64,000 nt of DNA, taken from NCBI GenBank assembly GCA_027694045.1, contig JAQEWB010000002.1, forward strand, positions 372,001 to 436,000. Reading direction: 5' to 3'. Below, one piece after another: positions 38,859 to 48,262 of the stretch (the stretch's first letter is position 1; each line of letters opens with the position of its first letter). This stretch comes from Bacillaceae bacterium OF18-1A (GTDB lineage: Bacteria; Bacillota; Bacilli; Bacillales; Bacillaceae_G). Position numbers and translations under genes: made by a program. Below the pieces are notes generated by a model that worked only from the letters and a program-made list of their open reading frames with translations, was not told the DNA's origin and searched no databases.

Positions 38859-39314
38859 TTATAATTCTTTCATTCCTACTAGAACTTGGTTATCAAGCTT
38901 TTTCGCTGCCCTAACATCGTATGTTTTTTCATACGTTGGTTCAATTGCGAGTTTTGCTCCATAAAACATAACGTCACGTACTTCTTGCACATTTACTTCT
39001 ATTACAGTTAATTTGAGAGGAATGCCTTCCATTTTGTCTGTCAAAATTTCACCTGCACCACTTATGGAAAATACGGATTCATTCGCCATTATAGTCAATA
39101 CCACCCCTGCGTTATGCCGTATATTTTCTGCAATACGCGAACGTTGATCGACCGCAAATCGAATACTAGTTTTACTCACTGCATACACCCAAGAAATAGC
39201 ACTTACGTTAGGAACTTGTTTTTCAAAATCTGTTGTAGCTACCATAACAATATTTTCTTTACGGAACGTTTGTACTAAATCATCTGTTAATGTAGGCTCT
39301 ACTACATTCGCCAT
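38859..39314 (-). CDS. Pyridoxamine 5'-phosphate oxidase-related flavin-binding-fold protein
   Basis: 151 residues from the ATG at 39314 (GGAGGTGGAAAT upstream). Split-barrel FMN-binding fold suggested by VPNVSAISWVYAVSKTSIRFAVDQRS and by its length. Too divergent for a vitamin B6 role; probably an FMN- or heme-binding protein of unknown substrate. Isolated between ylaK and ylaI, with 246 bases upstream of ylaK (38613-38858) that contain nothing recognisable. Confidence 0.75.
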   Translation of the reverse strand: MANVVEPTLTDDLVQTFRKENIVMVATTDFEKQVPNVSAISWVYAVSKTSIRFAVDQRSRIAENIRHNAGVVLTIMANESVFSISGAGEILTDKMEGIPLKLTVIEVNVQEVRDVMFYGAKLAIEPTYEKTYDVRAAKKLDNQVLVGMKEL

Positions 39315-39460
39315 ATTTCCACCTCCAAATATACTTAATATATACTTATCATAACTCATTTTTTAGAATTGCGAAAATATTATTTTTTCCTGCTATTATT
39401 CAAAAACATTACACTTCCATGATATACTTATACCGATAGAATTCGTATTGAGGTGACGAA

Positions 39461-39661
39461 ATGAGAGTCAAATGTATGATTTGTGATAAAAAAGATATGT
39501 TAGATGATGAAAATCCTATGGCAAAAAAACTGCGTAACCGCCCTATTCATACATATATGTGCATGGAATGTTCCGAACGAATTGCAGAGCGTACAATGGA
39601 ACGCCATGCAAGTGGTAATTTCCGATTATATCGTGATAAAAAGGTAGAAGACGATTGGTAA
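39461..39661 (+). CDS. ylaI: YlaI, small zinc-ribbon protein
   Basis: 66 residues. Two CxxC pairs, CMICDKK (5-11) and CMECSE (34-39), predict one zinc site. Charged C-terminus. Start preceded by GAGGTGACGAA. Conserved in bacilli at this locus; function unknown. Confidence 0.9.
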   Translation: MRVKCMICDKKDMLDDENPMAKKLRNRPIHTYMCMECSERIAERTMERHASGNFRLYRDKKVEDDW

Positions 39662-39707
39662 AATACAAATAAGTCCTTAACAGTCAGTTAAGGACTTATT
39701 TGTATTT
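39661..39707. terminator. Bidirectional terminator, 21-pair stem
   Basis: Arms at 39661-39681 and 39687-39707 are exactly complementary with a five-base loop; core AAGTCCTTAAC. The stop of the minus-strand gene (39696-39698) and its last codons lie inside the stem. Confidence 0.93.
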
Positions 39708-39971
39708 CTCAGGCTCACGATTTATTTGATCTAAAAAACAATCTATCGCCTCTAACGGAAACCTTGTATTTTTTTTTTCTCCTTCTACTTCAAATGTAAT
39801 CAAATACATGTCTTCTCTCTTATCAACCTCTACATTTCGTATTTGATGCTCATTGTATATCATATTTTGAAACAACGTATACGTTTCTTGCGCAGCAATA
39901 TCATCTGGTCGCGCTTCTGCCACTGTTTTAATCGTTAACCAATTATATAGTGCATCTTGTACTGAACGCAT
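39696..39971 (-). CDS. Small conserved protein of unknown function
   Basis: 91 residues, cytoplasmic, mixed helix and strand (VQDALYNWLTIKTVAEARPDD, then MYLITFEVEGEKKNTRFPLEAIDCF). ATG preceded by AGGGGGATTAT. It is 20 bases after ylaH and likely in the same transcript. I do not recognise the family. Confidence 0.8.
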   Translation of the reverse strand: MRSVQDALYNWLTIKTVAEARPDDIAAQETYTLFQNMIYNEHQIRNVEVDKREDMYLITFEVEGEKKNTRFPLEAIDCFLDQINREPEKYK

Positions 39972-39991
39972 ATAATCCCCCTATTCCCTAT

Positions 39992-40294
39992 TTAGCCTAC
40001 TTTTTCTTGTTTCGCTTGGCGTAAACGCAATCTATAAATTCCTAATACAATTGCTGCAACAACAAGCCCCTCTCCAACAGGTAAAAATACAGCAAAAAAG
40101 GTTAACACTGTACATCCAATTGCTAAAGATATATATATCACAATATTTTTTAGTACAGATAATTTTCTAGCAAATCCTAAATTGTAGACGAGAGCACTTA
40201 ATATAATGATCGTCCCATAAAGTAACCACATTCCTAACTCTGGATTTTCATCCACCTTACATAATTTAGCAAAAAAAGACATCCTTTCTAACAC
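39992..40294 (-). CDS. ylaH: YlaH, small membrane protein, probable GTG start
   Basis: 100 residues from the GTG at 40294, chosen because AGGGGG lies six to seven bases upstream; an ATG at 40312 has no site. Three membrane segments (about 22-41, 48-70, 73-90) and a basic C-terminus. [20 protein letters not shown] is the conserved start. Function unknown. Confidence 0.83.
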   Translation of the reverse strand: MLERMSFFAKLCKVDENPELGMWLLYGTIIILSALVYNLGFARKLSVLKNIVIYISLAIGCTVLTFFAVFLPVGEGLVVAAIVLGIYRLRLRQAKQEKVG

Positions 40295-40404
40295 ACTATC
40301 CCCCCTAGCCATAAAAAAGCATTTTCTTTATACTCTTAATACAAGAGTAACTCGCGAAAAATATACTGTCCATAAAAAAGAGTAAATATTCTAAAAAAAT
40401 AAAC

Positions 40405-40440
40405 ATAAAAAAACAGCTACCTTAAAATTAAGGTAGCTGT
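40405..40440 (-). terminator. typA terminator
   Basis: ACAGCTACCTTAA / TTAAGGTAGCTGT almost back to back, minus-strand T-rich tail. Confidence 0.88.
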
Positions 40441-40448
40441 TCTATTTT

Positions 40449-42293
40449 TTACGCTTCTACAGATTTCTTTTTCTTAGCAGCTCTTTCGCGCTCACTCTTA
40501 TCAAGAATCTTTTTACGTAGACGAATTGATTCTGGAGTTACTTCACAGAACTCGTCATCGTTTAAGTACTCTAATGACTCTTCTAAAGTCATTAAGCGTG
40601 GTTTTTTCATTGTTGAAGTTTGATCTTTCGTCGCAGAACGAATGTTAGTTTGTTGTTTCATTTTCACAACGTTAACTGTTAAATCATTTTCACGTGTATG
40701 TTCTCCAACAATCATACCAGCATATACTTCTGTACCTGGTTCAACGAAGATTACACCACGGTCTTCAACTTGCATAATACCGTATTGTGATGCTTTTCCT
40801 GTTTCAAGTGAAACTAGAACACCTTGACGACGTCCACCAACTTGTCCAGCGTGTACTGGTTGGTAGCAATCGAATGTATGGTTTAAAATACCGTAACCAC
40901 GAGTTAATGTTAAGAATTCTGTTGTGTAACCAATTAAACCACGTGCTGGAACCATGAAAGTAAGGCGAACTTGACCGTTTCCGTTATTCACCATATCTAA
41001 CATTTCACCTTTACGTGCACCCATAGATTCCATAATAGAACCAGTGTATTCTTCTGGAACATCAATTTGTACGCGCTCTACAGGCTCACATCTTACGCCA
41101 TCAACTTCTTTAATGATTACTTCAGGCTTAGATACTTGTAACTCATAGCCTTCACGACGCATGTTTTCGATTAAGATAGATAAATGTAATTCCCCACGTC
41201 CAGATACGATCCACGCATCAGGAGACTCTGTATTATCTACACGTAAACTTACATCTGTTTCTAATTGTGAACGAAGACGCTCTTCAATTTTACGAGAAGT
41301 AATGTATTTACCTTCACGACCCGCAAATGGGCTGTTATTTACAAGGAACGTCATTTGTAATGTTGGCTCATCAATACGTAATAATGGTAACGCATCTTCA
41401 TGCTCAACCGGACATACTGTTTCACCAACGTTAATGTCTTCCATACCAGAAACAGCTACTAGATCTCCAGCTTTTGCTTCTTCAATTTCTTGACGTTTTA
41501 ATCCAATGTAACCGAATAATTTCGTTACGCGGAATTGCTTTACACTTCCGTCAACTTTCATTAAAGCAACTTGTTGTCCAACCTTCATTGTACCGCGGAA
41601 TACGCGTCCAACTCCAATACGTCCAACGTAGTCGTTGTAATCAAGAAGTGCTACTTGGAACTGAAGTGGCTCTTCGCTGTTATCAATTGGTGCTGGAATA
41701 TGTTCGATAATTGTATCGAATAATGATTTCATATTCTCTTCTTGATTTGCTGGGTTTGAATCTAAGCTCGCTGTTCCGTTCATTGCTGATGCAAATACAA
41801 CTGGGAACTCTAATTGATCTTCGTTTGCACCAAGCTCAATGAATAAGTCGATTACTTCATCAACTACTTCATCAGGACGAGCGAAGTCACGGTCAATTTT
41901 GTTTACAACTACGATTGGAGTTAAGTTTTGCTCAAGAGCTTTCTTTAAAACAAATCGTGTTTGTGGCATACAACCTTCATATGCATCAACAACAAGTAAA
42001 ACACCATCAACCATTTTCATGATACGTTCTACTTCTCCACCGAAGTCAGCGTGACCTGGTGTATCTAAAATGTTAATTCTTTTATCTTCATAGTGAATCG
42101 CTGTATTTTTTGCTAAAATTGTAATACCGCGTTCTCTTTCTAGATCATTTGAATCCATTGCGCGTTCTTCAACGTGTTCGTTCGCACGGAAAGTCCCCGC
42201 TTGACGTAATAACTGGTCAACAAGTGTTGTTTTACCATGGTCAACGTGGGCAATAATTGCTATATTACGTAAATCTTGTCGTTTTTTCAACAT
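40449..42293 (-). CDS. typA: TypA/BipA, ribosome-associated GTPase
   Basis: Translational GTPase related to EF-G, acting in 50S assembly and stress adaptation. 614 residues from the ATG at 42293 (TAGGAG upstream; a TTG two codons earlier is an alternative). G1 AHVDHGKTT at about 15-23, G3 DTPGHADFGGE, G4 NKID, then domains II, III and the BipA C-terminal domain. Divergent from ylaF. Confidence 0.97.
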   Translation of the reverse strand: MLKKRQDLRNIAIIAHVDHGKTTLVDQLLRQAGTFRANEHVEERAMDSNDLERERGITILAKNTAIHYEDKRINILDTPGHADFGGEVERIMKMVDGVLLVVDAYEGCMPQTRFVLKKALEQNLTPIVVVNKIDRDFARPDEVVDEVIDLFIELGANEDQLEFPVVFASAMNGTASLDSNPANQEENMKSLFDTIIEHIPAPIDNSEEPLQFQVALLDYNDYVGRIGVGRVFRGTMKVGQQVALMKVDGSVKQFRVTKLFGYIGLKRQEIEEAKAGDLVAVSGMEDINVGETVCPVEHEDALPLLRIDEPTLQMTFLVNNSPFAGREGKYITSRKIEERLRSQLETDVSLRVDNTESPDAWIVSGRGELHLSILIENMRREGYELQVSKPEVIIKEVDGVRCEPVERVQIDVPEEYTGSIMESMGARKGEMLDMVNNGNGQVRLTFMVPARGLIGYTTEFLTLTRGYGILNHTFDCYQPVHAGQVGGRRQGVLVSLETGKASQYGIMQVEDRGVIFVEPGTEVYAGMIVGEHTRENDLTVNVVKMKQQTNIRSATKDQTSTMKKPRLMTLEESLEYLNDDEFCEVTPESIRLRKKILDKSERERAAKKKKSVEA

Positions 42294-42433
42294 GTCCAAC
42301 TCCTAATGTCTTTTTAATCCTTCTCTATTATAAGAGCGAAGGGGATACAATAGCAATTAAAATAAAAGCAAGAATGAAAATATAGTTGTATTCTTACTTT
42401 TGTGAAAGTAAAATGAGATTGGAGGGTGAAGAA

Positions 42434-42613
42434 ATGGAACACATTCAATATCGCTTTTTATTAACCGCAATTATCGGTGTTATTTTCTTAATCGGTATCG
42501 GCATTATGATTGCTGAAAATAGTCCAATCGGTATTATTATTTGCATTATCGGCACATTTGTTGCAGTTGGATACGGTTTTGTAACAAAAAGAAAAATGCG
42601 TAAATCGCAATAA
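42434..42613 (+). CDS. ylaF: YlaF, small membrane protein (DUF5325)
   Basis: 59 residues from the ATG at 42434 (GGAGGGTGAAGAA upstream). Two hydrophobic segments (about 8-26 and 29-48) and a basic tail KRKMRK. Conserved next to typA in bacilli. Function unknown. Confidence 0.85.
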   Translation: MEHIQYRFLLTAIIGVIFLIGIGIMIAENSPIGIIICIIGTFVAVGYGFVTKRKMRKSQ

Positions 42614-42616
42614 CGT

Positions 42617-42656
42617 TAAAAAGTAAGAAGCTTATATACAGCCTCTTACTTTTTTG
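42617..42656. terminator. Bidirectional terminator between ylaF and suhB
   Basis: AAAAAGTAAGA..GC / GC..TCTTACTTTTT with one mismatch near the loop; tails on both strands. Confidence 0.85.
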
Positions 42657-43448
42657 TTATTGCGATATAAATGATAACACTTCTTCATACACGCCTGGTT
42701 TTGCAACTAATACACTACTCTTCTCTACGATAGAGAGTGGAGTTCCAGAAAATGTTGTCACTTTTCCTCCAACTTCCTCCACAATTATTTGTCCCCCACC
42801 AAAATCCCATGGTGACAATCTCGGTGTTACATATGCATCTATCCTTCCTGTTGCAACGTATACCATTTCTAACGCTGCACAGCCATATGATCTCGTGCCC
42901 CTTGCTTTCTTAACAAGTGCCATCATACTTTCCATATTAAGCAATGGATTATCGGTAAGCCATATCGCATTTAAAGCTACAATACCTTGCTCCACAGTTC
43001 CTTTTTCCAGTAGAGGAATTGATATGTCATTACAAAATGCTCCAGCTCCCTTTATCGCATGATATAATTCATCATGAACTGGGTCATAAATAAGGCCAAT
43101 CTTTCCGATACCGTTCTCATAAATTCCAATTGAAATTGCGAAATTTCTTTTTTGATGAACAAAATTCATCGTACCATCAATTGGATCAATTAACCAAACA
43201 ACCCCGTCAGAAGAAGTTATCTCATCTCCATAACCTTCCTCCCCTAAAATATTATGGTTCGGGAATGTTTCTTTAATTTTCCCAATTAAAAATTGTTCAA
43301 TTTCTCGGTCCATATTTGTTACTAAATCAGCAGCATTTGATTTCGTTTCTATAATAAGGGCTTTTTTCAGTGATGCCATTAAACGCTCTCCCGCATCTCG
43401 AATCCACTGTTTAGCTTGCGCATCGATGTCTTTCCATACCTCTTGCAT
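42657..43448 (-). CDS. yktC: Inositol monophosphatase family protein (YktC/SuhB type)
   Basis: 263 residues from the ATG at 43448 (GGAGTG upstream). Metal-binding motifs GEEGYGDE near 68 and WLIDPIDGTMNFV near 83-95, and the C-terminal WDFGGGQIIVEEVGG near 210 are intact. Likely Mg-dependent sugar or nucleotide phosphatase; B. subtilis YktC has activity on inositol phosphate and related substrates. Preceded by a terminator that ends ykzI. Confidence 0.92.
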   Translation of the reverse strand: MQEVWKDIDAQAKQWIRDAGERLMASLKKALIIETKSNAADLVTNMDREIEQFLIGKIKETFPNHNILGEEGYGDEITSSDGVVWLIDPIDGTMNFVHQKRNFAISIGIYENGIGKIGLIYDPVHDELYHAIKGAGAFCNDISIPLLEKGTVEQGIVALNAIWLTDNPLLNMESMMALVKKARGTRSYGCAALEMVYVATGRIDAYVTPRLSPWDFGGGQIIVEEVGGKVTTFSGTPLSIVEKSSVLVAKPGVYEEVLSFISQ

Positions 43449-43477
43449 GTTTAAACACTCCGATCTATAACTGTTCA

Positions 43478-43506
43478 CAGAAAAAACGAACCCTTTATAA
43501 GGTTCG
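43478..43506 (-). terminator. ykzI terminator
   Basis: CGAACC / GGTTCG stem, eight-base loop, six T on the minus strand. It lies between ykzI and yktC, so the two are not a simple operon. Confidence 0.75.
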
Positions 43507-43537
43507 CACCAACTAATTTTTTATACATATACTATTA

Positions 43538-43726
43538 TTACGCTTCTAAACGAATCATTTCAAGTCTTAACACTTCTAACTTTTGTACACACTCTTCTTT
43601 TTTCTGTTTATCATTCTCCATCATCGCATCATATAAAGTTGCTAATTCATAATCTAGCTCCAAACGTAGCACCGGTATTCTCTTTTCAGCATCTGTTCTC
43701 TTTAACGCATTAATCACCTGTCTCAT
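43538..43726 (-). CDS. ykzI: YkzI-like small protein
   Basis: 62 residues, highly charged, predicted all helical with a leucine-rich second half (ECVQKLEVLRLEMIRLEA). ATG follows GGGAGGAGG. Position between yktC and yktB matches B. subtilis ykzI. Function unknown. Confidence 0.82.
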   Translation of the reverse strand: MRQVINALKRTDAEKRIPVLRLELDYELATLYDAMMENDKQKKEECVQKLEVLRLEMIRLEA

Positions 43727-43932
43727 ATTATTTGCCTCCTCCCAATATTCGTCTGCCCTCGGACTAGAATTGACTTAATTTTCTGATTTTTTGTTTTATA
43801 CTATACTATGTTGGATAAATCATCTATGCAACAAAATTATATTTTTTTATTTAAATTTTTTTGTGCTGTTTTTTTTATGAATAGTACAAGCTATGCTAAA
43901 ATATAAGCAAAATAGGAGTTGGAGGAACAATC

Positions 43933-44559
43933 ATGACACTAGAAACATTCAAATCAACTGATTTTGAGGTCTTTACAGTTGATGGTCTTGAAGAACGAAT
44001 GAGTGCAATTAAAACGAATATTCATCCTAAGCTAGAAGCTTTAGGGGAACAGTTTGCAGAGTATTTATCCGAGCAAACTGATGAAAACTTTTTTTATCAT
44101 GTAGCAAAACATGCGCGTCGTAAAGTCAATCCACCAAACGACACTTGGGTTGCTTTTTCAACAAACAAGCGCGGATATAAAATGTTACCACATTTTCAAA
44201 TTGGTTTATGGGGTACCCATGCCTTCATATACTTTGGTTTAATCTATGAGTGTCCACAAAAAGTGGAGACGGCTCATGCCTTCTTAGAACATTTAAATGA
44301 TTTAAAAACAAATATTCCAAATGACTTCGTTTGGTCCATTGATCACACTAAACCGAGTGTGAAATTACATAAAACACTTGAAACAGAAGACTTACAAAAG
44401 ATGATTGAACGTTTAGCTACTGTGAAAAAAGCAGAATTATTAGTTGGTATTCATATATCACCAGAGGAGTTTTCAGCAATGACCAACGAACAATTCCTTG
44501 CTAAGATTGAATCTACGATGCAATCACTCCTTCCTTTATATGCACTTTGTAATCGATAG
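43933..44559 (+). CDS. yktB: YktB, UPF0637 family protein
   Basis: 208 residues, cytoplasmic, no known catalytic motif. [18 protein letters not shown] at the N-terminus and [18 protein letters not shown] near 97-114 are conserved. ATG follows GGAGTTGGAGG. The 206-base gap upstream holds no other feature I can name. Confidence 0.9.
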   Translation: MTLETFKSTDFEVFTVDGLEERMSAIKTNIHPKLEALGEQFAEYLSEQTDENFFYHVAKHARRKVNPPNDTWVAFSTNKRGYKMLPHFQIGLWGTHAFIYFGLIYECPQKVETAHAFLEHLNDLKTNIPNDFVWSIDHTKPSVKLHKTLETEDLQKMIERLATVKKAELLVGIHISPEEFSAMTNEQFLAKIESTMQSLLPLYALCNR

Positions 44560-44562
44560 TAG

Positions 44563-44592
44563 AAAACGGACAATTTATATTGTCCGTTTTTA
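44563..44592 (+). terminator. yktB terminator
   Basis: AAAACGGACAAT / ATTGTCCGTTTT, four-base loop, T tail. Confidence 0.88.
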
Positions 44593-44640
44593 GTTGTTAT
44601 CACATTATATCACTTCAATTTTTATTTTTCAAAATATTTT

Positions 44641-44922
<282 letters not shown>

Positions 44923-45088
44923 TTATAATTTCTTCCTATTTCATTCTGCTATCTTAAAGAAATTTTTTATTCTTCACTATAGCCACCTTGCATTATACAC
45001 TATTTATCTATTTTGTTGGAAATGCCTTCCTCTATTATTCAGCTTAGACATAACTATTAAACATACTCATCTTAAAAATATTTTTTTC

Positions 45089-45288
45089 TATACATCTATA
45101 ATTATTGGTGATATAATGCTTTTGTTTTATAGAAAATAAAGTGAGACTACCATCCAAAAAAGCTTTTGTGAATGGCAGGAAAACCAGTCTCATTCTAACG
45201 GTTAGTTACCTTACTTTCCTTTTAAAATGAGATGAAATCGTATAAAACAAATTCTAATAAATATTACGAAAAAGAAGGGGTGTATAGA
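45089..45288 (+). promoter_or_regulatory. speA promoter and structured leader
   Basis: TATACA (45089-45094), 17 bases, TATAAT (45112-45117) form a likely SigA promoter. The following leader of about 165 bases contains TGAGACT (45142-45148) pairing with AGTCTCA (45186-45192), with CCAT/ATGG as an inner helix. No terminator-like T run follows. No riboswitch class known to me fits. The upstream part of the gap (44911-45088) is AT-rich and featureless. Confidence 0.45.
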
Positions 45289-46761
45289 TTGTCCCAATAC
45301 GAAACACCATTGTTTACCGCTTTAGTTGAGCACAGTAAGCGAAATCCAATCCAATTCCATATTCCTGGTCATAAAAAAGGACAGGGCATGGATCCTGCAT
45401 TTCGCGAATTTATTGGGCATAATGCATTAGCAATTGATTTAATTAATATTGCGCCACTTGATGATTTACATCATCCAAAGGGTATGATCAAAGAAGCACA
45501 GGATTTAGCTGCTGCTGCATTTGGTGCTGATCATACTTTCTTTTCTGTCCAAGGCACAAGTGGTGCTATTATGACAATGGTGATGAGCGTTTGCGGCCCT
45601 GGTGACAAAATCCTAGTGCCACGAAACGTGCATAAATCAGTAATGTCAGCTATTATTTTCTCAGGTGCAAAACCTATTTTCATGCATCCAGAAATCGATC
45701 CAAAACTTGGTATTTCTCATGGTATTACAATTCAATCTGTCAAAAAAGCACTAGAAGAGCACTCAGATGCGAAAGGCTTACTTGTTATTAATCCAACATA
45801 CTTTGGCTTTGCTGCAGACTTAGAACAAATCGTACAATTAGCGCATTCTTACGATATCCCTGTACTAGTCGACGAAGCTCATGGCGTTCATATTCATTTT
45901 CACGATGAATTGCCAATGTCAGCTATGCAAGCCGGTGCAGATATGGCAGCAACAAGTGTTCACAAATTAGGAGGATCTTTAACTCAAAGCTCAATTCTTA
46001 ATGTGAAAGAAGGTCTTGTGAACGTAAAACATGTCCAATCTATTATTAGCATGCTTACGACTACATCAACTTCTTACATCTTATTAGCATCTCTTGATGT
46101 AGCAAGAAAACGTCTTGCTACAGAAGGAAAAGAACTCATAGGACAAACAATACAATTAGCTGAAGATGTTCGCGATGCTATAAACGAGATTGAGCACCTG
46201 TACTGTCCTGGAAAAGAACTGTTAGGTACAGACGCTACTTTTAACTATGATCCTACAAAGATAATTGTATCTGTGAAAGATTTAGGAATTACGGGCCATC
46301 AGGCTGAAGTATGGCTTCGAGAGCAATATAACATTGAAGTAGAACTCTCAGATTTATACAACATACTATGCCTTATCACTTTTGGAGATACAGAAAGTGA
46401 GACAAATACACTTATTGCAGCATTACAAGATCTAGCAACAACATTTAGAAATAGAGCGGATAACGGTGTTCAAGTACAAGTAGAAATTCCAGAAATACCG
46501 GTGCTAGCACTTTCTCCTCGAGATGCTTTTTATTCAGAAACAGAAGTCATTCCATTTGAAAATGCAGCAGGTCGTATTATAGCTGATTTTGTTATGGTTT
46601 ATCCACCAGGGATTCCAATCTTTACTCCGGGGGAAATTATTACACAAGATAACTTAGAGTATATTCGTAAAAATTTAGATGCAGGTTTACCTGTACAAGG
46701 TCCTGAAGATATGACCTTACAAACATTACGTGTTATTAAAGAGTACAAGCCTATCAGTTGA
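45289..46761 (+). CDS. speA: SpeA, arginine decarboxylase (Orn/Lys/Arg decarboxylase family), TTG start
   Basis: PLP enzyme; B. subtilis SpeA makes agmatine for spermidine synthesis. 490 residues from a TTG at 45289, with AAGGGG before it, giving (M)SQYETPLFTALVEHS. HIPGHKKG near 22-29 and ATSVHKLGGSLTQ near 222-234 (PLP lysine) are diagnostic of the fold I aminotransferase-like decarboxylases. An ATG 19 codons earlier has no suitable site. Lysine decarboxylase cannot be excluded on sequence; the ykt neighbours favour SpeA. The stop codon lies in the terminator. Confidence 0.9.
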   Translation: MSQYETPLFTALVEHSKRNPIQFHIPGHKKGQGMDPAFREFIGHNALAIDLINIAPLDDLHHPKGMIKEAQDLAAAAFGADHTFFSVQGTSGAIMTMVMSVCGPGDKILVPRNVHKSVMSAIIFSGAKPIFMHPEIDPKLGISHGITIQSVKKALEEHSDAKGLLVINPTYFGFAADLEQIVQLAHSYDIPVLVDEAHGVHIHFHDELPMSAMQAGADMAATSVHKLGGSLTQSSILNVKEGLVNVKHVQSIISMLTTTSTSYILLASLDVARKRLATEGKELIGQTIQLAEDVRDAINEIEHLYCPGKELLGTDATFNYDPTKIIVSVKDLGITGHQAEVWLREQYNIEVELSDLYNILCLITFGDTESETNTLIAALQDLATTFRNRADNGVQVQVEIPEIPVLALSPRDAFYSETEVIPFENAAGRIIADFVMVYPPGIPIFTPGEIITQDNLEYIRKNLDAGLPVQGPEDMTLQTLRVIKEYKPIS

Positions 46762-46772
46762 TAGGCTTTTTC
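46747..46772 (+). terminator. speA terminator with embedded stop codon
   Basis: AAGCCTATC / GATAGGCTT around AGTT. The 5' arm encodes KPI and the TGA stop (46759-46761) spans loop and 3' arm. Confidence 0.88.
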
Positions 46773-46837
46773 TTTCACCTTTCCTCCCCTTTTTCATACC
46801 ATACTATAGAATGTAACGTATAGGTGGGGATACCATT

Positions 46838-47668
46838 ATGATTGTAATAGGTCGTTCTATTGTGCACCCTTATATCACAAATGAATATGAGCCATTTGCG
46901 GCTGAGAAACAACAAATTTTATCCATAATGGCGGGAAATCAAGAAGTTTATTCCTTCCGCACAGCTGATGAGCTCAGCTTTGATCTAAATTTGCGAGTTA
47001 ATATTATTACTTCTGCATTAGAACTTTTTCAAAGTGGATTTCAGTTTCGTACGTTTCAACAATCCTTTTGCAACCCACAGTTTTGGAAAAGAACATCATC
47101 AGGAGGCTTCCAACTCCTTCCCAACGTGCAACCTTCTACTGCCATCCGAGATATTTTCAAAAATGGAAAACTATACGGAACTGAATGCGCAACCGCTATG
47201 ATCATTATTTTTTACAAAGCTTTACTATCTCTGTATGAGGAAGAAACTTTCAACCACTTATTTGCAAACCTTTTGCTTTATACATGGGACTATGATCAAG
47301 ACTTAAAGCTCATAACAAAAACCGGTGGCGACCTTGTTCCAGCTGATCTCGTTTATTTTAAAAACCCACAAGTGAATCCAGCTACAATCGAGTGGCAAGG
47401 AGAAAACACAATATATCTAGGAAATTTCTTTTTTTACGGACATGGCGTAGGTGTAAAAACAAAAGAGGAAATTATCTACTCGTTAAACGAACGACGAGTC
47501 CCTTACGCTTTTATTTCGGCTTTTTTGACTGATACTATTACTCGTATTGATAGTCGTATAATGAGTCACTACGCTTCCCCAAACACACCACAAACAGCTA
47601 TAGGGTTTATTCCCATTCGAGATGATGCAATCGTTGCAACGGTTGGCCATACAACTACAATTTATTAA
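46838..47668 (+). CDS. tgl: Tgl, spore coat protein-glutamine gamma-glutamyltransferase
   Basis: Transglutaminase that cross-links spore coat proteins. 276 residues, somewhat longer than the B. subtilis protein. The catalytic cysteine is in [11 protein letters not shown] (Cys117), and [16 protein letters not shown] near 198-213 is conserved. GTGGGG precedes the start. In B. subtilis tgl is elsewhere; next to speA it is a B. cereus-type arrangement. It converges on the sr1p cluster. Confidence 0.92.
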   Translation: MIVIGRSIVHPYITNEYEPFAAEKQQILSIMAGNQEVYSFRTADELSFDLNLRVNIITSALELFQSGFQFRTFQQSFCNPQFWKRTSSGGFQLLPNVQPSTAIRDIFKNGKLYGTECATAMIIIFYKALLSLYEEETFNHLFANLLLYTWDYDQDLKLITKTGGDLVPADLVYFKNPQVNPATIEWQGENTIYLGNFFFYGHGVGVKTKEEIIYSLNERRVPYAFISAFLTDTITRIDSRIMSHYASPNTPQTAIGFIPIRDDAIVATVGHTTTIY

Positions 47669-47698
47669 AAAAAGCACCTACATATGTAGGTGCTTTTT
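47669..47698. terminator. Bidirectional terminator between tgl and the sr1p cluster
   Basis: Perfect palindrome with core GCACCTACATATGTAGGTGC and five-base A/T tails. Confidence 0.92.
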
Positions 47699-47706
47699 CT
47701 TTATCA

Positions 47707-47835
47707 TTAAGCTTTTGTATGTTCTTTATGGTCACATTCGCAATGAGATCCACATTTTCCATATAGTACTGTTGATTTTTCATCTTCAAAATGTGCAATT
47801 GTTCCTTCACATACTTGGCATACGATTGTTCCCAT
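47707..47835 (-). CDS. SR1P-like GapA-binding peptide, copy 3 (promoter-distal)
   Basis: 42 residues, MGTIVCQVCEGTIAHFEDEK then STVLYGKCGSHCECDHKEH. B. subtilis SR1P is a 39-residue peptide encoded on the dual-function RNA SR1; it binds GapA and affects RNase J1. Here the first motif is CQVC and the second is C-x3-C-x-C, one residue longer than in copy 1. AGGGGG site. 45 bases from copy 2. Confidence 0.85.
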   Translation of the reverse strand: MGTIVCQVCEGTIAHFEDEKSTVLYGKCGSHCECDHKEHTKA

Positions 47836-47880
47836 TTTTCATTTCCCCCTGAGTTTTAATAGTAATCTACCTATTTATCA

Positions 47881-48009
47881 TTAAGCTTTCGCGTTGTCTC
47901 TATTATTACAGTCACAATTTGTACCACATTTTCCGTAAAGCACCGTCGTTTTCTCATCTTCAAAATGCGCGATTGTTCCTTCACATACTTGGCATACGAT
48001 TGTTCCCAT
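47881..48009 (-). CDS. SR1P-like GapA-binding peptide, copy 2 (middle)
   Basis: 42 residues. First 20 residues identical to copy 3, then TTVLYGKCGTNCDCNNRDNAKA. Cysteine pattern as in copy 3 (C-x3-C-x-C) but the histidines of the tail are replaced by Asn, Arg and Asp. The untranslated stretch upstream (ATAAACTTAGGGGGAAATG) is nearly identical to that of copy 1, so the duplicated unit includes the ribosome site. Confidence 0.85.
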   Translation of the reverse strand: MGTIVCQVCEGTIAHFEDEKTTVLYGKCGTNCDCNNRDNAKA

Positions 48010-48068
48010 TTTTCATTTCCCCCTAAGTTTATGGTCCTAAAAACTTTTAGCTGTTCATTCCCTATCAA

Positions 48069-48197
48069 TTATTGGGCTTTTGTATGCTCTGTGTGATCAC
48101 ATCCGCAAGATCCACATTTCCCGTAAAGTACCGTTACTTTCTCATCCTCGAAGTGTGCAATTGTACCTTCACAATCTTGACATACGATCGTTCCCAT
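48069..48197 (-). CDS. sr1P: SR1P-like GapA-binding peptide, copy 1 (promoter-proximal)
   Basis: 42 residues, MGTIVCQDCEGTIAHFEDEK then VTVLYGKCGSCGCDHTEHTK. CQDC and the shorter C-x2-C-x-C match B. subtilis SR1P best, so this is probably the ancestral copy. Four or five cysteines suggest metal binding. AGGGGG lies nine bases before the ATG; an out-of-frame ATG overlaps the start region in all three copies. A promoter with flanking inverted repeats is upstream. Confidence 0.88.
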   Translation of the reverse strand: MGTIVCQDCEGTIAHFEDEKVTVLYGKCGSCGCDHTEHTKAQ

Positions 48198-48262
48198 TTT
48201 TCATTTCCCCCTAAGTTTATAATCCCAAAAACTTTTTTGTAACCGCTTAACTTTCTGTCTTT

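Noticed and set aside
47871..48068. A 65-codon frame overlapping sr1p copy 2
   Set aside because: Out of phase with the conserved peptide and lacking a ribosome site; it starts within the gap between copies.
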